Source: Chondrosia reniformis
Taxonomy: Eukaryota; Porifera; Demospongiae; Chondrillida; Chondrillidae
NCBI GenBank assembly: GCA_947172415.1
Contig: OX359190.1
Coordinates: forward strand, 8,432,001-8,496,000
Length of the DNA stretch: 64,000 nucleotides
Direction of reading: 5' to 3'
This document shows, piece by piece, positions 41,570 through 53,159 of the stretch. Below the pieces are notes generated by a model that ran no database searches, had not been told where the DNA came from, and was given only the letters and a program-made list of their open reading frames with translations. The position numbers and the translations under genes were made by a program. Each line of letters opens with the position of its first letter. The stretch's first letter is position 1.

Positions 41570-44500
41570 CTAATCCAAATTTAGAGTTTCATCAACCAGA
41601 TTCTTTTGTTCCTGAATATGAGACTTTTTGTTCCCTGTTGCAGGGGAGGAAGACGAAGGTCGGCCTTTGTAGCTACAGGGAGATCAACATTAAGGCAGCA
41701 ACTGGGGCAAAATCAAGTTGGTGGAGAACAGCCAATTTTGAACACTTGACCAATCAGTTATCTAACAAGTAACCTACTTTTCCAATTCCATTTTACCAAC
41801 TCAAATGGGAATGGGGATATCTAAAATTATGCAACAGTCAGTCAGGTTTACCTCAGCGGTCTGTGACACAGAGTATTGATCCTTGGCTGAACATAAAACC
41901 ATGCTCCCATGTTTTTAGGTTCCTCCTGGGTCCAAACCAAATCTGCATTTGAGTACTTTTCCAATTCCGTTTTTACCAAATCAAATGGGAATGGGGATAT
42001 CTAAAATGATAATGTTAAACCAAAATTTTCAATAAAATGGGTTGGCTATATTGTGAATGTAAACAGCAGGGAAGTAGGGAGTCACTCTCGTCACATCACA
42101 CATCTATCTCAATTACAGACAAACCTGCTCTATCCTTGCAATTGCAATGGTGTTATTCAGACCTCTAGCATCTCTCTCCTACACAATGTCAACATTACAA
42201 TTAAAATATTTACACCTCACTAGAACCTCTGTAAGGATGGAATACTCTCTATGAACTCGAGAATTGATTCTGAAATTGATTTTTAAATACCTTTATAAGT
42301 TCATAATATAGTTTTCCAGTGGCAAACACAAGTCTCTTCACATTTGGTGGGTTTTCAATGCTTTCATCTGGAATGACTCTCCTGAAGGCACTCCCTAGCA
42401 ACCAAGAGATCACCATGGTAACACCATACGTACATGGATACAGGTAGCATTTACTGAAATTAGGCACCACATACCAGCAGTCATTTCTGTAAGTTTAGAC
42501 TTGGCTTCTGGTAATCTCAGAAGGCTTTTCGGTGTCATCAAAACAAGCTATGTATACACACAAGAATAATTCAATTCACAATCATACACTTAGCTGGCAA
42601 GTCCCATTGAAAGATTACTTCTCAGAGAACCCAGAGAAGTAATGTACAGGAACAACAATAATAAAGACAGATGGTACAATTAGCGCGAGTGACAATAAAA
42701 GAGGATGAGCTACAGAATATTGAGACATGGTACAACAACGTCTCATTATTCAACTCTGGATTTTATCCCACCCACTAATCCCCACCCCAGTCACCTATTC
42801 CACATCCCCAGTCACCTATTCCACATCCCCAGTCACCTATTCCACATCCCCAGTCACCTATTCCACATCCCCAGTCACCTATTCCACATCCCCAGTCACC
42901 TATTCCACATCCCCAGTCACCTATTCCACATCCCCAGTCACCTATTCCACATCCCCAGTCACCTATTCCACATCCCCAGTCACCTATTCCACATCCCCAG
43001 TCACCTATTCCACATCCCCAGTCACCTATTCCACATCCCCAGTCACCTATTCCACATCCCCAGTCACCTATTCCACATCCCCAGTCACCTATTCCACATC
43101 CCCAGTCACCTATTCCACATCCCCAGTCACCTATTCCACATCCCCAGTCACCTATTCCACATCCCCAGTACCCTACGTAGTTATCATGATACAACAAGAA
43201 AGAAAATAGATAATCAAAAGGAAATATATAAGTGATATATACGTACTGTACGTACGTAAATACAGTACAATTTAAATACTGTAAATATATCAAATAACAT
43301 ATTTAGTAAGTTTCGCTTCTGACATGATATAACTATGTCTTCTACCTCTAAATCTATGCATATTTACGTATGTAGGCAGGTAACAAATTATCTCTGTGTA
43401 CATAAGTACTTGTATCAAATTATGAATAATGAGTCCTATTTGTTGCAATAAAAATAACTAAATTCCATTTTAATTGAGGATCTCAGCAATGTACAAGGAT
43501 TAAATATATATTTAAATGTTCATACTAGCTATGTATATCATTGTTTAACTTATACACCTATAAATGAGATATCTTCATAGTTTTAATGAAAAAGAACATA
43601 TGGAAAAGGTATGGATTGGATAGTTTTAGCACAGCAATGGAGCACTATTCAAAAATAATTCATTCAAAATCTTTAAAAAAAATCAAAAAAGATATAATTG
43701 GTTGTGGTTAGACTATCAGCACACTCAAACATGGAATACCATGACTGCATTTCCACTAACTGGTTTCCTGAAAGGTGTTGCCAGCTGTCTCCTTAGGATA
43801 TGAAAGAGGTTTGCAGGCGTGGTACAGTTGGCTACTATCCAGTTACAATGTGACAGCTGTTCTACCTCAAACTGAGCAGGAGATGATACCTAATAAGAAT
43901 ACAAGGAACACGTTCACACAAAAGCTAGACCTCCACATTAACAACCAAGCAGCCTTACAGAGAGAAAGGAACAGAGAAAATAACCTCATTAAAAAGTACA
44001 ACAGCTTTAGAACTGTCATAACCTCAAGATAAACACTCTCAGGGATACAAATGTGCTGTCTGACCTCTTAGGAATCAAAAACTAAATATACTATCTCCTC
44101 ATCATTCAAGACAATTTATATGCCTACGTAGCTCCGCTTGAAGTTTCCATAGTAAGTAAATGTATGTATGTATACATTATATCATATATACGTAATTGCC
44201 ATTAAGTACGTACGTACAATAACTGGCAACCTGAATGATGAAGCATTAAGCAAGTGTTTGTGTACTGTGCAGAAATACAATGTTACGAAATACATATGTA
44301 GTACAATAATGTACTAAACTAACTGGAACACGATCTGAATCTTCTGAGGAGAGTTGCAAAAACCTTTCCAGTCTTGCTGAAGAATGTTCTGGACCCTAGT
44401 ACGTACGTACATACATACATACATACAGTACATAATGTTTTTGGAATAATGAGGTTTTCCAATAATATTGGTGATTACAGTGATTATTGCTATGATACAA

Positions 44501-47500
44501 CATACTGTACATACGTACGTAGGTCTGCAAGGTAGAAGCTACTTAAGGTGATCAAGTCAAATCCCTGTGTAGGAATGGGGAGAGGGGGTACTGTAGAAAG
44601 GATATACATAAATAGAAGGGTCTTGCACAGGAATAATTTCCTAAATTTTCCTGAAAAATAAGTATATTTCTTTAAAGACTTTTTGCTCTTTTTTCCAATA
44701 GAAAACATGGCATATCTAAATCTCCACATTTCTATCATTGGCTTTGCCATACTTATGTCTAATGTTTTGCCTACGTACTTCTCAACCTACCATTCCTTCG
44801 TATCCATGTGGTAACAACATCACCAGGCCACTTTGCCTGGACCACTTGTCCTGTCCACAGCTGATGAACTGGTCAATGATGCACTGAGCATTGTTATGAA
44901 AGTCCCCAAATTGTGCCTCCCAGCATATCAGGGCATTGGGCTGGCTCTGGCTGAACCCAAGTTCAAATCCTAAATTGGAAGTTGATATTGAACATATGTA
45001 ATTAACAAATCTTATTCTACAATAACACTATCTCATAGAATGAGATTCATACTCATTAATTTATGGATCCTCCTAGCCAAACAGGAGTTTTGCACATATA
45101 TATCAGGTACATACTAAGAAAATGAGTAATGTAAGTACATCATAATAGAAAGGCTTCAACTTAAGCTTCCCGAACACTGCCATTTGCAAAACATATAAAG
45201 TGTTATAACAATTGTGTATGAACCTATATTATAGACTTACCTATCTATTATCTACATAAGCGACAAGCATAACAACCAGAGGTAAGAATCAAAATAATAT
45301 AGGGGCTCCTAAGGCATGCGTATGTACAGTAGGAAGTCGATTATCCAAACTTGTTGGGACTGGAGGGTGTTCGGATAATCGACTTCCAACTGTATACTGT
45401 ACTCTGTTAAATGTCTACACTCGTGGTTGCCCCTCAGCAGGAAGAGGCTATTCCTGTAGTGCAACTTGAGAGTCCAGAGGTATAGCACACACTGAAGAAG
45501 AGAACTGTATACGTAGTTACTTACCCAAGACAGCAAACTCAGAGAGGGAACTGTTGCAGACGGTGTATGGTGCTTGGTTGGGATAGAGACTGTTGAGAGG
45601 ACTGTACACCCTCGTGTCCACTTTCTGGTCATGCAGAATATGATGGCGGTGGCTGAAGGGATTGGAATAAGGTGAGTACACACTGAACTAAGGATCTACG
45701 TAAGGATTCAAAGACACTGGATCACTGATGAAGGGTGGAATTTCCAGAAACAGCCGTCTGGCCCAGTGGAAGAAAAGAAGAAAAAGAAGACTTCTGTATC
45801 CTCATCCAAAGCTCTCACTAAGGTTTAGTTGCCTATAGGTTTTTAAATTTAGCTTTGAAATATGAACCTTTCAAAAGTTAAATTTGGTGCTGTTAGAAGA
45901 AACCCTTATTCTATTGGCTTTTACAGAATAGGCATAGCATGTAGTATGCAAACCGTATACCAAGGATGCTTTGTATCTTCAGCAGAAAAGAGTGTAAACC
46001 TGCATCATAACTATCTATCTATGCAGGCCTCTGAAGTAGGAAGGTAACAGAGAACTTTACAATTTTAACAAGTGGTTTGGAATTACAAAAGTTCTTGATG
46101 GTTTATCCATGAAGGTCATTCAGGTGGCCATTAATTGAAACCAAGTCATAAACAAGCCACTTTCCTAGTCAAGGATATCAAAAATGAATAAAAGTCTCTC
46201 ACTGACCTAAATGTTCCACGCTCCACATCTTGTCCGCTGAGTCTCACATGAAAGTTCTCCTTCAAGAGGGAGCCAAAGGCAAATGCTTCTCCCATTGCCC
46301 AATCTGCCTCTCCAATCTTTAGCATTTCTGTTCTCTGCTTCAGTGTCCTTAGCAAGCCTTTGTTATCAAAGAAACAACACTTTAGAGAGTATAGCAAGTG
46401 AAATATTTAAAATTACAAGACACTATATACGTACGCGCGTAAAAGTAAAGTATGGAAATACATAATTGAAACCCGATAAATAATATATAAAATACTTAAA
46501 ACCTCACCAGTGTGAACTGTAAAATCTTTGAATTCGACCTCTCTTGGAGGAGAACTGAAGACCTCGCCAATATGCTTCAAGACATCCATTGATATACCCG
46601 TTGGCTTCATGCTCAAAGGAGTGTTTGGGGGAGGAAAGAAACCTACACAGGTGTAGCATTGAGGTAACAAAACAATATTAACAGGAATTTTCTTTCCTCT
46701 CCCACTCCTGTCATATTCCTCTACCTCTCCCTCCCACCCCTGTCATATTTCTCTCCCTCCCCTGTCATATTCCTCTCCCTCTCCCTCCCACCCCTGTCAT
46801 ATTTCTCTCCCTCCCCTGTCATATTCCTCTCCCTCTCCCTCCCACCCCTGTCATATTTCTCTCCCTCCCACCCCTGTCATATTCCTCTCCCTCTCCCTCC
46901 CACCCCTGTCATATTCCTCTCCCTGCCACCCCTGTCATATTCCTCTCCCTCTCCTCTCACATTCCTTCTCCATGCATATTTTTTTTTTTACTTTACTATT
47001 GAAAAGATTGAAAACTGAAGTGGACATACTATATGTATTTCCTAAACATGACAAATGCTGTAGAAGATATACCGTATGGACCTAAATTTTCGCAGGACTA
47101 AACTTTCACGGTTTTTGCAGATTGGCAGCCATCCGTGAAAGTTTAGTCCCACAAAAATTTAGACTATAATTATAGAGCTTTCAAATTGCAAGCGAATTAC
47201 CAGGTACGACCATTTTAGAACGCGATAACGTCATAGTTTGCAATATGGCTACCGTGAGTGAGGAAGCATCTGCGAAAATAAAAACGCGAAAAACCGAAAA
47301 CCATGAAAGTTTAGTCCCGTAAAAATTTAGGTCCATACGGTAATACATACGTACCTCAAGCATGTACTAACCTGCCCACGGAGAGTCCAGCCAATCCTTA
47401 TTACGCAGACTTCCATCATCTCTGCTTTTTTCATAAGCATCCTCACAGAGTTTATCATATTTCTTCATTTCAGTCTAATTGAAGGACATTACACATGCAA

Positions 47501-50500
47501 TGTAATGTACGTACGTACGTACATGCCAATGTGTATAGACTAACAAGTAATTCAAGTTAAAAAACTCATAAGGCTGTATCCGCCACACTTGAATTACTTG
47601 GCCATTTATGAGATCATCACTGAGACAATTCCTTACATACATACATCCAAATCTTCTTGTCTGATGATGCTTTTCCTGACAATTTCTTTAGTGTACAATT
47701 CCAGTATCTTGCTGTGTTTTGAAATCTTCTGGTACATCAAGGGTTGCGTAAACATGGGATTATCCATTTCATTGTGACCACTCCTTCTATAGCAGACCAA
47801 ATCGATCACTACATCCTTCTGAAAAGTGTGTCTCCACTCTGCAGCCACTTTGCACACGTGCATCACAGCTTCAGCATCATCAGCATTCACATGAAAGATG
47901 GGTGCATTGACTACCTTGGCTACATCGGTGCAATAAGGAGAGGATCTTGCAAATCGAGGATCTGTTGTGAAACCAATCTGGTTGTTGACAACTATGTGAA
48001 TGGTCCCCTTTGTAGTATAAGCTGGAAGGTCCGAGAGGTGGAACGTCTCGTAGACCACACCCTGACCAGAAAAGGCAGCATCGCCATGGAGAAGGATGCT
48101 CATGACACGTTGACCTTCATGGTCCTCGCGGTAAAATTGTTCTGCTCTCGTCTTTCCTTGCACCACTGGATCAACAGCTAAAAAGAACAACAAAACATAA
48201 ATAGCTTTGGGATCCATGGGTAGAACAGTATTGCATATTGATATGCCTCCTTAGATGAAATATATACTGACTTTAACTGGATAAAAACTATATTAGATAA
48301 TGGATTCATGGGCCTGACTTGGTCTAGCACATGTGTCACTTTAATAATAATAATTAGTAGTAACAGGAGACTTGACCAGCGACACGTTAACAGTTAATCT
48401 TTCCTACAGCCATTACTTTGTGGTGAAATAATAAGGAGGAAGCAATTTATATGATAGTCCTAGCTCCGCCCACCTTCTAAATGAGAGGGGTTGGCCACAA
48501 TTGCAATTTTGACTACCTTTTGAGTCATTTCATTCAGTCTTTCTTGGGAGGTTCCTAAGTGATACTTTACATCTCCACTTCCCTTATTAGGAAAGGAAAA
48601 GCAATGACTGTGAGTATGCATACATACGTATACATAATAGTAAAACACCACATGACCATCATGTGACATCATGTGATTTTACCCCGTCCCAAAATCGAAG
48701 AATTAAATGATGATGAAATCAAATCTTTAAGATCGGCTTTAGATCTCAAAGTCCCCTATTTTCCACAACACATCACCTACGTATATACGTATGTACCAAC
48801 ATATATACCACTCATGCCCTATCTGTACTATAAATGATACTATAAAACACTATTAACACACTAACCATTAAAATCACTAACCTCGTCTGCTGCCTCTAAC
48901 ATTGGATTGAACTGACAGAATATCTGTTCCAGAGGCTTGTCTGCTACATTGGCCAGAACATTCAGTCTCCCTCGGTGGGGCATTCCCACCACAAAACTGT
49001 CCACTCCCAGCATGTTGCTCTGATCGATGATTGCATTCATAGCCGGTATCAGCACCTACATACGTATGAAATCCCCAACCAGACAACCATATCTCCTTGG
49101 TACATTATCAAAATAAAGGCTCCTGGGCTAGTTATATTTATGATGTACATTAGACCTCATCAACAGAATGCATTTTAACTGGTTTTCAATTAGCTGTACT
49201 ATTAAGACTGCAACATATAAGGAGGAACCACCAAACATATACCTGTAGCAGGAAATATCACTTGGACTATAATTTACATTATTTGCCAATTGTTAAAATT
49301 TCTTCGGCCATTTTTTGATGGAAGATATTATCTTGAGTTTCACGTGTTTTAGCTACATGTCTCACTATCTCAAAAAAGGATTGTGAACATTTATTCTGAG
49401 GACGTTTTCAAAAGATTTGTGAAAATTTCTGACCTTAATATATGGTATATAAGTACCTCACAACCTTCTAGGCCAAATCTCTTTTCACTTGTCCATTTTT
49501 TGGCTAAAAATTCTTCAAACTTTGTGGACTTGACTAGCCTTCTGATTAACACTCTCCTCTCATCATTGGTCATGTGACGACAGTTTGGCAATTCAAACTT
49601 GGACCTATGCAGGCAGAGGATACTAAGATATAGTATGTATTTCTACTGTATACGGGCATAAGTGGAAGTTGAATGGAGAATTACACTGCAAACTGGTAAA
49701 ATGGTCAACACTAGCATGAAAAGGTCCTATAGAATAGCACCTACGTATGTAGACCTTCATTAGGCTGGTGGAGGAGGCTGGTGGAGGAGGCTGGTGGAGA
49801 AGGCTAGTGGAGGAGGCTGGTGGAGGAGGCTGGAGGAGGCTGGAGGAGGAGGCTGGAGGAGGAGGCTGGTGGAGGAGGCTGGTGGAGGAGGCTGGGGAAG
49901 GGGCTAGTGGAGGAGGCTGGTGGAGGAGGCTGGTGGAGGAGGCTGGAGGAGGAGGCTGGTGGAGGAGGCTGGTGGAGGAGGCTGGTGGAGGAGGCTGGTG
50001 GAGGAGGCTGGTGGAGGAGGCTGGTGGAGGAGGCTGGTGGAGGAGGCTGGTGGAGGAGGCTGGTGGAGGAGGCTGGTGGAGGAGGCTGGTGGAGGAGGCT
50101 GGTGGAGGAGGCTGGTGGAGGAGGCTGGTGGAGGAGGCTGGTGGAGGAGGCTGGAGGAGGAGGCTGGAGGAGGTTGGAGGAGGAGGCTACTTGCAAGAGA
50201 GGATACCTTACCTCACCCAATTCCTCTTTTCTGGATCATGAATGTGCATGTACTCTACTCCAATACTTCCACAGTAGGCCTCGTCCAGACGATCAATAAT
50301 CTCACGGAGTGTAAGCTTAGATTGATCACCTCCTATCTTTGTGGTATGTGGTAGATGAAACTCCTTATTCCAGTGTTGTTCAGCTATTATATGTACATTG
50401 AGGACACACAGTAACACATACAGAACTTTTCGGGTTGGTTGTCCAGAGCGGACATTCTAATCGATAATAGAGCAACTCGCAACAACCATTTAAATAAACT

Positions 50501-52089
50501 TTCCCACTAGTATGACATCACCATGCAGTGTGAACCTTTTTACTGATTACCAATTGCAACATCAGGTCTAGACAACCAACCCAAAAAGTACTGTATAATA
50601 AAATATATTGCAATTGTGCTCTTATTACATGCTTATTTACTGACAACATTAAAGCCACCTACACAATCCAACATTCATGGGAATGAGGTCATTGGTTTTA
50701 TCCTTGAGATTGATCTTCAGTGGGTCTTGATTGGCAGCATTGTGAGCCCGTATCTGAGGTGAAAGGGGAGAAGAAGATGGCAACCAAGGTGCATACACTG
50801 TCCTCAGCGAGCGCACCCTTCAGATGTGAGCGGCAGAGCCCATATCTGAGGACACAACAGAAATGAATAATCTAAACACACCATTTTCCTATAGACACAT
50901 ATGTACCATTTTCCAACTTATAATCCTTATCCATTTCATAGAAAGTATGCACATAGAAGTTTTTGATACATTATACGTAAATATGCAACACTTTGTATCC
51001 CAGTTCATTACTCACTTGATAGGATCTGATTAGTGAATTAACTATCAAGTGATCCTTAATGTCCTGGGTAATATCAATTCTGTGAGCAGTCGAGCTACTC
51101 GGTGAAGATAGGGAGCTTGACAAGGATGAGTGGGCTAAAGTAGGCGGGGACTGGTAGGCCTCACCCGGCCCCGCCCCCTTGGCAACCTGACTGAAGTACA
51201 CGTCCCAAGACTACAATAATAGAAGGTTCTGTGAAGTGCTTCACATGAATAATTTAACACTCCATATTTCATACATGCTACATCTACGTAGAGTAAAGGT
51301 CTATAGGGAACTAAACCTAGTGAGAGCTTTAGATGAGGATACAATAATTTCCTCCTTCTCTTCTTCTCCACTGGGCCAGACAACTGTTTCTGGGAATTTC
51401 ACCCTTCATCAGAGATCCTGGAGTCTTTGTAATGACTGTTTACATGCACACATAAACAGTCTACAAAGCTGATGACAGTATAACATTAAAGACAGCCATA
51501 AAAGAGAAATAAGAATAACATCCTTTACTAGAGGCCTGGAACTGTAAGTTATGACTTTAGTTGCTCCACCCAGAGTACCAAGAGTAACAAATAGATGTTT
51601 ATAAGAGGGAGAAGGAGAAACTTTTATCTTTCTGTCTCTCTTCTCCTACATATACAGGGCCGCTACCCATTTAGCTAACTAAGAACTACATAGGTGGACT
51701 ATCATGTACTGAATGGTGTACATTCTGTGTGAGCTGGAATGAATAGCTACAATAACAAAGGGTCTGAGGAGTTACAGTCTGGACACATAAAATTGTCTAT
51801 TTTCAAGCGATAGAGAGTTAGAATAAGGTATATAGCATAAGAGAATATCGAGAAGCAATTAGGCAATGTATATCGCTACCTTGTGCACGCTGTTTGGGTC
51901 CTTCTGCCAGGCGTCGTACATCATTTCAACATAGACACTACTACTTCCGCTTAGAAACGGCTCTGCCCCAGCCAGGGCGGCATTGCCGGGGTTCTTTGCG
52001 CTCGTGCTAGTCCACCTATAAAATAAGTAAGGTCTGAGGAAGGTTTTGCGCACCATCGACCACAGCTGACCAGTCTCGAGACGTAGCAT
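41570..52089 (-). CDS. OGDH: 2-oxoglutarate dehydrogenase E1, mitochondrial
   Basis: Thiamine-diphosphate E1 of the 2-oxoglutarate dehydrogenase complex (TCA cycle, mitochondrial matrix). Twenty exons: 52089-51880, 51210-51016, 50753-50663, 50383-50212, 49604-49457, 49055-48882, 48582-48474, 48177-47645, 47474-47372, 46642-46508, 46357-46207, 45652-45525, 44969-44791, 44395-44324, 43871-43761, 42547-42475, 42394-42291, 42178-42125, 42000-41852, 41672-41570. They sum to 2,994 bases, 997 residues, close to human OGDH (1,023). Residues 1-35 look like a transit peptide. Landmarks: [33 protein letters not shown]; the ThDP block [13 protein letters not shown] with [83 protein letters not shown]; and C-terminal PATGNKKSH. 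The gene is head to head with macroH2A. Confidence 0.97.
41771..41827 (-). repeat. Partial duplicate of an OGDH exon start
   Basis: About 55 bp here match 41958-42009, the acceptor and first half of the exon encoding [14 protein letters not shown]. The duplicate keeps TTTTAG/ATATCCCCATTCCC but then runs out of homology with no donor in phase. It lies in the next intron, 188 bp from the original. Confidence 0.8.
42786..43170. repeat. 21-bp minisatellite
   Basis: About 18 nearly identical units of CCAGTCACCTATTCCACATC plus C. A period of 21 keeps every frame open, so long heptapeptide-repeat frames appear on both strands. It is in an OGDH intron between 42547 and 43761. Confidence 0.97.
45328..45392. 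mobile_element. Tiny pogo/Tigger-like MITE
   Basis: ACAGTAGGAAGTCGATTATC at the left and GATAATCGACTTCCAACTGT at the right form inverted ends around about 20 bp. The GATTATCC end resembles pogo/Tigger-type ends. Intronic in OGDH. Confidence 0.65.
45700..45870 (+). repeat. Hammerhead-bearing repeat in an OGDH intron
   Basis: TAAGGATTCAAAGACACTGG, core, GTGGAAGAAAAGAAG, CCTCATCCAAAGCTCTCAC, AAGGTTTAGTTGCCTATAGG. The adjacent block 45860-45915 (AAAGTTAAATTTGGTGCTGT and GAAGAAACCCTTATTCTATT) belongs to the hairpin family near 17490 and 54900. Confidence 0.7.
45715..45768 (+). ncRNA. Putative hammerhead ribozyme, second copy
   Basis: Stem I CACTGGATCA (45715-45724) pairs with TGGCCCAGTG (45759-45768), nine of ten positions including one G-U and one A-C mismatch. 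Core CTGATGA at 45725-45731, stem II 45732-45746, GAAA at 45747-45750, stem III AC/GT with loop AGCC, and GTC ending at 45758. The stem I change relative to the 18374 copy is largely compensated, which supports a real fold. Confidence 0.6.
46690..46965. repeat. CTCCCTCCCACCCCTGTCATATT minisatellite
   Basis: Irregular tandem units of 20-32 bp (CCTCTCCCTCTCCCTCCC, ACCCCTGTCATATTC) in an OGDH intron. Confidence 0.9.
47070..47343. mobile_element. MITE with TACCGTATGGACC ends
   Basis: ACCGTATGGACCTAAATTTT at the left and AAAATTTAGGTCCATACGGT at the right are inverted ends. An internal pair, GGACTAAACTTTCACGG with CCGTGAAAGTTTAGTCC (47095-47148), adds a second hairpin. Same terminal ACCGTAT as the element at 5466. 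In the OGDH intron between 46642 and 47372; no coding capacity. Confidence 0.8.
49766..50190. repeat. 13-bp minisatellite GGCTGGTGGAGGA
   Basis: Over 30 units, some shortened, in an OGDH intron. Because 13 is not a multiple of three, all frames stay open; the Gly/Trp/Arg and Pro/Ser frames seen here are not genes. Confidence 0.97.
50760..50826 (+). pseudogene. macroH2A exon-3 footprint in OGDH intron
   Basis: Sixty-seven bases match macroH2A exon 3 (58272-58338): TGAAAGGGGAGAAGAAGATG, then CATACACTGTCCTCAGCGAG, then CGCACCCTTCAGATG. It directly abuts the acceptor of OGDH exon 3. The bases GAGCCCRTATCTGAG flank it on both sides, so the acceptor and exon start of OGDH exon 3 are present twice. 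It has no start or splice sites of its own. Confidence 0.85.
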
Positions 52090-52268
52090 GCTCTTTGACT
52101 GCTAAGTGAACTGTTCTGGAAAAATGGCCGCTGAACCCAATTTTAGCAAAAACGCAAATAGGTAAACGTAAATGACAAGTTTGCGTGTCTGCACTTTCCG
52201 TTAAAAAAGTCTAAAGCTTCATATCTTGTTCTACAACATTTAGCTCGTTATCCTGCTGCTTGGACGCC
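52090..52268. promoter_or_regulatory. Shared OGDH / macroH2A divergent promoter
   Basis: The two start codons are only 179 bp apart on opposite strands. The segment contains AAAAATGGCCGCTGAA (52125), a TGCTCTTTGACTGC block and no TATA box. A nearly identical copy lies at 56572-56751. Inference: one bidirectional promoter serves both genes. Confidence 0.65.
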
Positions 52269-53118
52269 ATGTCGGGTAGAGGAAAAGCACTGAAGAAGAA
52301 GAGCCGTATTTCTCGTAGCATTAGAGCGGGACTCATATTTCCTGTCTCTAGAATGTATCGAAATATGAAAAGAGGAGTTTTAAGACATCGTCGCATAGCT
52401 TTCGGCGCTCCCATCTATACTGCAGCCGTTATAGAGTATCTTTGCGCGGAAGTGCTCGAGTTGGCAGGTAACGCGGCCGCGGATAACAAAAAGAAGAGAA
52501 TTACACCGCGACACGTGATGTTGGCTGTCTCTTGTGACGATGAATTAAATAGGGTATGCACGCATTTGAAGATGCATTTGGTAGCTAATACGTATATAAG
52601 TTGTTTAACACACTCATTGTTAGGTCTTACTGTATGGTAGCATCACTTTGCCAGCTAGAATATCATGTCAAGACAGCCACCTCTCCTCATACCGTGTACC
52701 ACAGCCATGTTGGTTTGTTTTTCAATATTGAAACATGTAAAAGACTTAAATACACACCTGTGTGGAGTGTGGAGTGTCTCCTTAAAGCAAACATGTAAAT
52801 TTGTAAAACCTACATTATCTACATTACCCACATCATCTCACTCTATAAATCACCCTTCACCCTTTTTTTTACTTGAACTAAATAATGCACCACCTCCGAA
52901 CTTGGTGCATGTGTATGTGACTGTTTGGGAAGTGCGGCCTGGTAGCCTTAAGTGGCGAGGGCTTAATGCACCCAGGCAGTCAGGCTATGTACCTGGGCGG
53001 ATGGCCTGGTAGCCTTAAGTGGCGATGGTTTATACGTGTCCAGGTATAGCCCTGTGCCCCTTAACCAGAACTGGTTGGCATTTATCTACACCTTAATGTA
53101 TGTACATGCATGGGCACT

Positions 53119-53159
<41 letters not shown>

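Noticed and set aside
41521-41772. 83-residue plus-strand frame
   Set aside because: Antisense to the final OGDH exon, which has family-specific sequence (PATGNKKSH) and the correct phase.
42705-43293. Heptapeptide-repeat frames on both strands
   Set aside because: 21-bp minisatellite in an OGDH intron.
49768-50354. Gly/Trp/Arg-repeat frames
   Set aside because: 13-bp minisatellite in an OGDH intron.
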